In this document: positions 55,495 to 64,000 of the stretch, piece by piece
How the letters are laid out: every line of letters begins with the position of its first letter
Numbering within the stretch: position 1 is the first letter of the stretch
Source: Aotearoamyces nothofagi
Taxonomy: Eukaryota; Ascomycota; Leotiomycetes; Leotiales; Tympanidaceae
Length of the DNA stretch: 64,000 nt
Reading direction: 5' to 3'
Assembly: GCA_015345905.1 (NCBI GenBank)
Contig: JADDTR010000005.1
Span: forward strand, 372,001-436,000
Notes under the pieces: generated by a model
The model's input: the letters and a program-made list of their open reading frames with translations, nothing else
What the model was told of the DNA's origin: nothing
Database searches by the model: none
Translations under genes and position numbers: made by a program

Positions 55495-58165
55495 TTAGGA
55501 AATTGGACCAGGGGGACCATTGGAGACGCTCTCCAGATCTACGTAATTCAGAACGAACTCCCGCTGTATGCACACATTAACAATTATTATATATACGGAT
55601 TCAAAAGACTTACACGCTCACGGGTCCAGTTCTTAGGGTCAAAGAAGATGTAATAGCCACGTTCCGTGCCATTCCCCATTGGTTGTGGGACCATCATTTC
55701 ATCCTTTGTTAGCCATAGACGAAGCTTCTTGTGATAGCGCCAGTTTCGGTTCGTCCTGTTTAGCAATAATCAGTATCTTGCCTGTGCCTTTACTCGTTTA
55801 CAGGGATTTACTCACAGTTCTTGTGCAGCAATCATTTGCTGGATGTCCTGAGGATTAGTGTAGAACATGAACATCAATGTCTCGTCACTGAAGTTTGATA
55901 GCTTGTTTTCAATCGACTGAACATTATGAACTTGATAGCACTCTGGTAAAGTAAAGCTTGGAATATCAGGTCTTGCAGGGGAATCATCAAAGGGAGACCA
56001 GTTAGTCCTCGAGAGGGGTCTAGGAAAGCAATTAGCGAACTGCAAGCGTAGGGAATATACTTTTAAGCATTTCAGCATAAACTTACTCCGTAGAACTAAG
56101 GTCGAGACCCAAAGTACTAATATCAAGACCGGTAATAAGGGCAGCTTGGTCTGGATACGGACCACTCAGTATCCCGAAAAGACCCGCGAGTCCCCAGCGG
56201 TCCGCTTCACTCATGCCAGGCAAAGGATCTTCAACTTCTGAACCAGGGTCTTCGGCAGGCTCTGAGGGAGCATTTCCGAAGCCGTTCAGTTGAGCGCGTT
56301 GCTGTGATGATGTGGGCTGCGAAGTTGCCACACCCTCTGGCCTGAAGGCTGGTTGCGAATCAAGGACTGATTGGGCTGCTCCCTGATCGCGAAGACTTGA
56401 TAGAGTTGTCATTCCTAGATTAAGTGATCGTCCAAAACCCTATAGGGGAATGTTAGCAGCTGTTTGAGTAGTAGGAAGTGCATTCTCTAACATTTGACTC
56501 ATTCTCAGTGCTAGCAGCTTGGCCATGATGGCTTGAACTGACTGGTGATTTCGATGTAGCTAGACCTAAGAAGTCGTAAGTATAGAATAGTTAACTTCAT
56601 GGAGAGATACTCACCTCCTAGGCTTACAGGAGAAGCGCCACGTATACTAGCTGAGGTTGCACGGCTGCTACCAGTCAGAACACTCAGTAAACCATTGTTG
56701 CGGTTAGTTTGAGCCCCTCCCAGGCTTCCACCAAAGCCTACGCCGCCCGACTGATTACTGAAGCCGCCATTTTGTAGAAGACTTGGGCCTCGATCCTGGC
56801 CGATCTCACCATTTACATTGCGATTTAGTGGCGGGAACTCATCGGCAGAACTTGGTTGAGATTGGCTAGCCTGACCAACAGCGCTCTGAGCACCAAACCG
56901 GAAGCCAGATTGAGCATTGGGAAGTTGCGATGACGAGGAGAATAGATCATCTTGCTGTTGTTGAGTCTGCTGCTGGGCTTGTGTCTGCTGTTGTGTTGCA
57001 ATCATAGGTTGCTGAAGTCGGTGGGTTGTAGGTTGACCGAGGTTCCGCACCCCAGGCATTGCCCAGGTAGACTGCGCTGAACTGGAAGGCTGTTGAGACG
57101 GGTTGTTGGAGAGTGATGGGAATTCACTAGATGATAGTCCATTAGTCATGCCTAGAAAGCTTTAAACAAAAGATTGATCAGGGTACACATTTGCTCGGGG
57201 AGCAGGTGGGGTGAAAAAGATGGAGGTGACTTTGAACAAAAGTATGCCGTGGAAGTAACCTCTCGCGAGAACTAGGACCCTCGTGTAGATCAGACTGGTC
57301 ACTAGCCCATGAGCAGGCGTGTTTGCAGCTATGTGCAATACAAACTCTGCGTATGTAGATATCTGCGCTGCAGAATCGAGAAAGTGAAGTTGATAGCAAG
57401 TAACTGCAGAAGCAGCCTTGGAGCGACGAAGTAGTTTTTCTCTATTAGTATCGTGAAGTTTAATAAATATTCCACTCACGAAAGGTCTAGTGGTGTCGCC
57501 GATTGCGAACCTCCAATTGTCTGTGCAAAGCTAGTCAATGGTCCGTTATTCGGACGTTGATTCTGCAATCCAGCAGAACCCATTGGAACACCGCCAAAGG
57601 CCCATGTTGATCCGTTGCTTGCTACAACCAAAAAGGATATAATGTTAGTGTTCTCAAGCTCTTTGTATTGCCATCCCGACGTAAAGTATTTGCGTACACA
57701 TCTTACTTGTTGGTAACCTGCTCGAAGCACTCCGTTGTTGTCCAAGCTGTTGTTGATTCGAGAAGCCGTTGGGCAGTCCGCGGAGGGATTGAGGTCCAAC
57801 TCCTGTATAACAAAACTCGTCAGTCAGAGCTAGCAAGCGCGTGCCAATAGTCAACTCCAAGACGTTTCAAAAAGGAATAAAAATGCCATGCAAAGGTACA
57901 TAGACAGCAGGATGTAACTCAATTGTCCTGAGTATAAAAGGCTCGGTGCCAAGTGAGCGGTTCCATGAAGCCCGGCACAACATAGCCATAAAGGGCCACT
58001 TGTCTGCACAGAGAGGCGCGCAATCATACGGGATACATATTCGACCCCATACGTGCGGAGATGTGATGCGCAAGTCTCTGGACAGCCATGCTCTTTGTAA
58101 GGGACTCCTCGCGGGGCAGTTTGAGGGGGGAGATGGGATTCGGCGCGCATACCTGGACGATTCAT
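55495..58165 (-). CDS. NOT2: NOT2/CDC36, CCR4-NOT complex subunit
   Basis: Core subunit of the CCR4-NOT deadenylase complex that regulates mRNA decay and transcription. Nine exons join in frame: 58165-58153, 57802-57707, 57621-57480, 57126-56615, 56565-56492, 56439-56087, 56019-55816, 55755-55614 and 55563-55495, 534 residues. The first exon is only 13 nt (MNRP + one base). The N-terminal half is Gln/Ser/Asn-rich with FPSLSNNPSQQ (about 85-95), the NAR motif region, and a poly-Q patch. The C-terminal NOT box includes PSFTLPECYQVHNV, MFMFYTNPQD, WRYHKKLRLWLTKD and GYYIFFDPKNWTRE. Two introns (58152-57803 and 57479-57127) are about 350 nt each, seven times the local norm. Confidence 0.93.
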
Positions 58166-58698
58166 GGTTGCTATTGCGCTGTGGATGATGAAGGCCCTGA
58201 CGATCGTTGATGGCCACAGTATACACCACTGCCAACGTTGTACTGAATCGAAAATCAAGTCTTATGGAGTGAATTAAGAGTATCTCTACCCTGAAAGTGA
58301 AGTTGTGCAATGGGAAGGCTAGAGGTAAGGTGCGGTGCGGCCGCATCACCGTAAGCCACATTTGGTAAGGCTGATCTCGTCTGTCATGTCAGTTACGGAT
58401 GGCTATTAATTCTCCGGCGTCTCTCGCGCGTTGCATTGGTTATGGTGATTTTAGAGGGAAGGGAAGACACTGAAGGTTCCTATATAAGGTAGCTTCTTGG
58501 CCTCTATAAAAAGACTTGATTACGGCGGCTCTTTAGCCATCAACTCTCCCTCAAGCTGCGTGATAATAAGCTTAACCTTTAGAGCGATATAAGCTTTTGT
58601 TTCTATCTCTTTGACATTTATTTAGTGTTTTAGTACGTAGTTATAACTACAAGACAGTTATTTGTTTTAATTATTCTTGCTGATTTTCGTTTTAGAAT
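58166..58698. promoter_or_regulatory. intergenic, NOT2 promoter and ZNG1 3' flank
   Basis: NOT2 promoter at the left, ZNG1 3' end at the right; the second half is AT-rich. No gene. Confidence 0.45.
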
Positions 58699-60139
58699 CT
58701 AAGGCACATGGACTACACTGAGATAGCTCTCTTTGATCTTCAAATCCTTGATATGGCGCCCAATAAGCACAATTTTGCCTTCCTTCGACAACGGGGCTCC
58801 GTCAGCCTCGCTATTCTCTGGGGCATCCCGGATCTCAAAAATTTCCCGCACACCCTGTACCATTTTAACACTTCCATCAGTCAACAATATTCTTGCCTTG
58901 AGTCTGTGTATTTCGAAATTTTGTAGACTTTCTTTGGTATTTAACATGCTGTTGTGAGTTGAATTTGGAAGGATCGCTTCCCAGAGAACAGATCTCAGCC
59001 ATGCATCCAGTTTTGGTAAGTCGTCTAGCTTGAGTAGGGGGACTGTGATGGTGACGGTAGAGATAGTCTATCATAATTAGCCATGTGTTTTCGATCTTGT
59101 CGAGACTAAGAAGATCAATATTACGAACCGGATCCAGATGGCTGTGGCCTTTCTCTGCGATACTTAACGGCCCGACGCTATCATATGCATGTAGGTCTAA
59201 GAGGACGTCGTCGAGCTGTGGAACTCGGCCTTGCTGGGTGATGTGGACCTTCGCGAGGCCATTGATACTCTGTACTCGGTCTTTGACAGCTTGCAGTTCT
59301 TCTTGACTTACTAGGTCAGATTTATTGATTACAATTACATCTGCATGAGAAATTTGGAGATGGGCTGCTGTGAGGAGAGGGCCTTCATGGTCATCGTGAC
59401 CGCCAATCTCTATAGCCGGTTCATTTAGGCTCTTAAGAATGTTCTTGGCATCAATGAGGGTGACGATTCCGTCGAGGTAGATAGTGCTCCCAAGCCCTTC
59501 ATCCATCCAAAACAACGGAGCAATATTCCCCGGATCTGCAAGACCTGTTGTTTCTAGGAGAATATAATCAAATGCACCATTCTTCTCCATTAGTGACTCG
59601 ATAGCAGTCACGCCCGAGTCCCTATATATTTGTTAGGATTTGGAACCTAGCACAGATCTAATGCACTGACCTAACTGTACAGCATAAGCAGCCATTGCCA
59701 ACTTCAAGCCACTCTTGAATTTGCTCGCCGTTTTTATTGACAGTGAGTGCTTTCTCGATATCGGCAGCTAAATTACCAATCAGGATCAAGCCCCTAATTA
59801 AGGCGGTGTTACTCACAGTCTCCAAACTCTATGCAACTTAGAAGTCAGTCAGATGTACGAAGAAAATCTTCAATATGATCACGTGCCGTTTAGTATGACT
59901 GCAATTTTCTTCCCATGCTGTTCATTCAGTATGTAATTGAGCAGTGTAGTCTTTCCAGCACCTAGATAGCCTGTTGAACCCATTAAAATATATAGGTTCA
60001 CGAGGGGTCTAGTGAACTTGCCAGTAACGATAGTGATTGGTACTCGTACACGGTTGATATCGTCAAAGTCTTCATCCTCGGGGTTTTGATTCTCTGTATC
60101 CACCAGTTGTGGGGGCGAATCTTCGTCGTCACTATCCAT
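58699..60139 (-). CDS. ZNG1: CobW-family zinc-regulated GTPase (ZNG1 type)
   Basis: G3E-family GTPase of the COG0523/CobW group; eukaryotic members act as zinc metallochaperones for methionine aminopeptidase. Six exons join in frame: 60139-60022, 59970-59887, 59828-59817, 59767-59671, 59621-59129 and 59067-58699, 390 residues. Walker A is GYLGAGKTTLLNYIL (about 40), then ILNEFGDSADIEK, the metal-binding CLCC motif (GNGCLCCTVR, about 97-104), LETTGLADPG, the guanine-specificity NKSD, and the C-terminal CobW_C domain. An acidic N-terminus (DSDDEDSPP, DEDFDD) is typical of ZNG1. Introns 1 and 2 are GC-AG (GCAAGT and GCACGT donors); exon 3 is only 12 nt. A His-rich GGHDDHEG insert (near 200) is a plausible metal site. 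Confidence 0.9.
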
Positions 60140-60423
60140 GATTATGTATTTGGCCGCCTTTATTGTAGTATATTATCAGTATCATAAATAACGGTGGCAG
60201 TTCAACCGAATCTCACCTACGCCGGCGGCGCCTTTCACAGTTATCCCTGCACGCTCGGGCCGCCAGTTATCCCGTAACCCTGGACAGCGCGGCGCGATTT
60301 GAGAGTCTCTCATGATAGTTCCTGTAATCTCGCTATTCTAGGCCCAACCAAAGCAGGATTGCAAGCTAAATCTGAGATCTTACTGCTGGCCTGCTCGCAG
60401 AGTGTGGAGGGGGGAATTTCATC
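60140..60423. promoter_or_regulatory. 284-bp divergent promoter ZNG1/MOB3
   Basis: The start codons of two divergent genes are only 284 bp apart, so the promoters must overlap. The centre is GC-rich (CCGGCGGCGCC near 60216). Confidence 0.55.
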
Positions 60424-62002
60424 ATGTCTCTCCCACCGAGCTCTCCACGGCTTCCAAGCCCACCACCTCCTACGGAGATCCAAATTGGACCCAAGTCACC
60501 ATCTATGGGCGACTCATCTTCTACGCAGGAAAATTCAATGGAGCAAAGCATCTTGGACGCAAATTCTGGCAGAAGGGTCCATCCTGGTACTAAAGCCGCA
60601 GATATGGCAGCCGGCCCTCCACTTATTCCCTTGATGGAGGTAAACAACTTCTATAAACACTACAGTTATATGATCTCAACTAACACATCTGCAGCTCGAT
60701 TCCGCATTTCAATTACAAGAACACCTTAAAGCACTTCACTACTACCATACCAAACCCCCAAATTCTGACCACACAGTACCGATCACCCGCTCCACAGCAT
60801 CACTCATCGCCACACCACCCCAAGGCGTTGACCGCGCTCTTTGGCTCTATGAGCTTTGCCGCTTCCTAATTAATAAATGCAACGACCTCATTGTTGGCTT
60901 TCTTTTCGACTCTCCTCCGTGCTCCTCTGTTACCTGTCCTGAAATGCGCGCAAGCGAATGGCAATTCCTTTGCGCCGTCCACGAATCACCAAAGTCGTGC
61001 TGCGCAATCGATTACTGCTGCCACACCCTCGACTGGGCAACGAATATTGTCACAAGTCAGAAGATATTTCCAAGCAGGCTAAGCTTAGGTGCTGGAGACG
61101 CGCTAGATGAGAAAGGCGCCGGTGTCAAACATTTGGTCAACATCTTCCGAAGGCTTCATCGAATATTTGCACATGCCTGGTTTCAGCATAGAGGTGTTTT
61201 CTGGCAGATCGAAGGACAGACAGGTCTGTATGTCTTGTTCAAGACTGTGTGTGATAACTACGAGCTTCTCCCTGCAGAGAATTACAAGCTACCACCCGAA
61301 GCGGAAGGCCTCGAGCCAGCCATCGAGGCAAAAGTCCATCACACGATACTTAAGCCAGGAGGAATATCAGGCGGTAATGATTTCTCATTACCTGAAAGCG
61401 ATGATCCAAGCTTCATGAGTGTTGGTCGTACAAATACGAGGCGGCATATCCGATCATCACCTTCTACTGGCTCGGCTGTCCCGACCGTGCTTGAGACCGA
61501 TGAAGACGATTCAGACGTGGCAAATAGACTTACAGAACTAAAGATACGTGAGAAAGATCTTGGCCCCGAAGAAGATTCAGAGCATACTTTAGTTGACCTT
61601 GAGGCACTAAGCCCTGTCTCACGTGTTAGCTACATACTTCCGGGGGCTGAGGAAGAATCGGAATTAGAGCCTAACGTGACGATACTAGTTAATCAAGAAG
61701 ATGAGCTTGAAAGTGCCCCAGTCCCACAAATTGAAGACGAACACTCTTTGATAAAGGAAGAAGCGAACATTATCATCGCTCCTATAAGTAAATTCACATC
61801 TGAACCCGAGCTCGCCCCCGCACCCGAGCAACGTCCCGAGAAGGAGGAGTCTTCTACTACCGACGTCGGCAATACGCCAGAAGAAGAAGCCCCTGTTTCA
61901 GAACCAGAGGTTGTTCATCAGCCGCATCTCGAGGAAGAAGTACCAACAGAAGTGGAAGCAGAAGCAGAAGGAGAAGGAGACACAGGTGATAAGGAGGAGT
62001 GA
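60424..62002 (+). CDS. mob-3: phocein/MOB3-type MOB family protein (STRIPAK)
   Basis: MOB protein of the phocein (MOB4) class, a subunit of the STRIPAK phosphatase-kinase complex that controls hyphal fusion and fruiting-body development in fungi. Exons 60424-60639 and 60695-62002 give 507 residues. The Mob fold runs from LDSAFQLQEHLKALHYYH (about 73) through the Zn-binding CPEMRASEWQFLCAVHESP and SCCAIDYCCHTLDWA, to HRIFAHAWFQHRGVFWQIEG and TGLYVLFKTVCDNYELLP (about 290). The phocein-specific double-Cys CCAIDYCC is present. The last 200 residues are an acidic, Glu/Pro-rich tail longer than in animal phocein but usual in filamentous fungi. The start ATG at 60424 begins a Pro/Ser-rich N-terminus. 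Confidence 0.92.
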
Positions 62003-62936
62003 ACGGGACGAGATGTATTTTATGTCAATAGAATAGTCTCATGGGATGAAGGACATAGATAGGTGTACTCTAGATACCCTGCATGAAATAAACATGCTAC
62101 ACCTGCAAGCGTCGCTTCTGGCACTGCCTCTGTAACCACACCAGGGCGACGATCCTTTCTTTTGCTTCAAGCCGCACAGATCAAGAAAATGCCCATCAAT
62201 TACTTGGCAGCAGGATTGTTCCATCCCCCAACTAGTCAGAACAGTATATTCACTGCCATTAAGCAAATATATGCAACATATTCAGAACGAGAGTAGCTTG
62301 TCCACGTCGGTTAGAAGCACCAACTGCTACTAATGCCCGACCATAATTTTACAACTAAAGGTGCATACAGGTATAATCCTAGTACAGATACTTTCACCAG
62401 GTTAACGAGAATTCCTAATCCCATCGGGCCTATCGCTACAAGATTTACTAATAAAGCGATCATCAATGTCTAACAAGAGTTTTGATCGGAAATATTTCGT
62501 ATAGTCTTCTGACCTGAGGACTATGTGGTTTCCTAAATAAAAATTAGATGGATAAAAGTACAACGAGTTTCGAGACTCCAAAATTCTTCCAACACAAAAG
62601 CGAGAACTCCAATCCAACCAGTTTGTGACGGCAAACTTTTCGTCATAGTCTCATCCTGGATTCTCATAAATATATGTTGCGCCAGCGCTTGAATCGAAGG
62701 TCAAAGGTATATACAAAATTATCTTTATAGATCATACCGTACATGTCTTCCAGTCTGGAGGCATCATTAGACCGTCTCTGTCGTCATAAATCCATCTCCT
62801 GTCGTATGCTATATTTTCGTATCGCACCGTAAGATAGCGTACTAATTTTCGTCATATATGACCCATAGGTGCGCCTGGTACTCTCTCGGTCTCAACGACA
62901 GGTATTTGGTGCATTAAACCCAAAACCGCCACTGCA
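62003..62936. other. intergenic between convergent genes
   Basis: MOB3 and the transcription factor converge here. AT-rich; no supported gene or repeat. Confidence 0.5.
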
Positions 62937-64000
62937 TCAGTACCCTTGGCTCTCATCCAATGGCATCTGGTACGCATCTTCTTGTCCAGCTACACCTACA
63001 CTAATCACATTCTCATGGTCAAACCCAGAAGGCCCCCAGCCCTGATAATGAGAAAGTACGATTTTAGATCTAGCCGGAAGTTCTTGTGATCTAGATGGTA
63101 TGGCATGCTTTCCATCACCGATCTTCATGGATGAAAAAACTGCTTTCATATCGCGGAGGTCCTTGGTCGATAAATCACGAGCTTGTGAAGTACGCTCTTC
63201 GACAAAGTTTCGAATCGAGCGAATCATAGGGGGGTAGTTTTCGTTGTTTGGAAGCCACCAGTGCATGCATGGTGGGTCTTGGAAAAGTTCTGCCATCTTT
63301 GTGCGGAATGTAAGAGCAAAGATATATCTGGCACAAAGTATCGTTAGCAATCTAATGTCACAGAATGTAGCAGTGTAACCTACCCGCTCGATCCAACGAC
63401 AGCAAGCTTCCGTCGGCACCACATGAGGTGGGTCTCATCTCTGGGAAGAAAAAGACCAGCAATGCCTAAACTCGTCTGGCAAGCAATTACACTCCCCCTT
63501 GGACTTCCAGGCCAATACTCGATAGCTTCGAAAAGCTGGCAGGTCGCATAGGCTATCTGGGCTAGCTCTTTGTCGGGTTCAGCCTGCAAAGCCAGAGCGG
63601 TCTGGTATCTATGCATCAAGTCTATGGAATACCAGTCGATCACGTTCAGGTTCATCGACCAGAGAGGTCCACGATAGAGAGTACCGGGTGAGTATGGATC
63701 AACTATGTCAAACGGATCTACAGGGCGTGCCCCAGTGAAATCGGTGACGAGCCAGCGATTGTCTTGAAGTGCAGGGTCCATATTATTCTTCCAGTCGGCG
63801 ATTTTTTTGCCAACTTTCTCGTTCTCAGCGATGAATTGCTCGATCCCGACTTCGCCTTTCCCTATCTTAGCGAAGAGAACTGACATCTCCATGGCGGTCA
63901 GTTTGAGATCTGCTATGGCTTTTTCAATTTTCCAACTGATGTTATCCGGTTCTTCCAAAGTCCGTCGGTGGTAGTAATCTAGAGCACCTGAAAACCAGCT
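62937..64000 (-). CDS. Zn2Cys6-type transcription factor, C-terminal part (runs off the window)
   Basis: Partial gene: coding is open to the window edge at 64000, and the stop lies at 62937. Exons 64000-63384 and 63327-62937 (intron 63383-63328, GT-AG) read in one frame. The segments GPLWSMNLNVIDWYSIDLMHRY, EAIEYWPGSPRGSVIACQTSLGIAGLFLPRDETHLMWCRRKLA and the closing region with HWWLPN match the regulatory C-terminal domain of many fungal C6 zinc-cluster activators. The zinc cluster itself would lie at the N-terminus beyond the window, so the class is inferred from the C-terminal domain alone. Target genes unknown. Confidence 0.72.

Overview
The window is nuclear DNA of a filamentous ascomycete (Pezizomycotina). 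The evidence is short introns of about 45-85 nt with GTRNGT donors, one tRNA-Pro with an intron, and a run of orthologues typical of this group (FlbA, phocein-type MOB, DUF3292, a phytase-like histidine acid phosphatase). The gene content would suit Leotiomycetes, but that placement is an inference. I re-read splice sites by eye so that the joined exons keep frame. All multi-exon models below are in-frame reconstructions except the zinc-finger relic, and none has transcript support.

Left block (1-28.3 kb), conserved housekeeping genes: a ribosomal-lysine methyltransferase (RKM5-like), a long-chain acyl-CoA synthetase (FAA1/4 type), an ECM11-domain protein, a glycerate-kinase-like P-loop protein (TDA10), the peroxisomal multifunctional beta-oxidation enzyme FOX2 ending in SKL, a membrane RBR ubiquitin ligase, tRNA-Pro(CGG), a DUF3292 membrane protein, the ER chaperone ROT1, a membrane-anchored histidine acid phosphatase, mitochondrial NAD-isocitrate dehydrogenase subunit 2, and exocyst SEC5. 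FAA and FOX2 both belong to fatty-acid activation and breakdown.

Middle block (28.3-38.8 kb), less conserved: a MYND/DUF4470 protein, a decayed multi-finger C2H2 gene with at least two frame breaks, and a seven-exon 690-residue gene I cannot assign to any family. It is followed by flbA (DEP-DEP-RGS regulator of G-protein signalling and conidiation).

Repeat-rich desert (41.2-49.6 kb): about 8.4 kb upstream of flbA holds no credible gene. It is GC-rich and built from dozens of short tandem repeats (7-13 bp units), a 16-C run, telomere-like degenerate repeats, a recurrent GTACTGTAC/GTACAGTAC motif, and three copies of a CTTCTAGAAG palindrome. One array places GGG every 8 nt on the flbA sense strand. 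This is the strongest unexplained signal in the window.

Right block (49.6-64 kb), conserved again: CDC73 (Paf1 complex), a conserved fungal hypothetical protein, CUE1-like ER protein, NOT2 (CCR4-NOT), the CobW/ZNG1 GTPase with two GC-AG introns and a 12-nt micro-exon, phocein/MOB3 (STRIPAK), and the C-terminal part of a Zn2Cys6-type transcription factor running off the right edge. No CRISPR array, rRNA, or intact transposon was seen.
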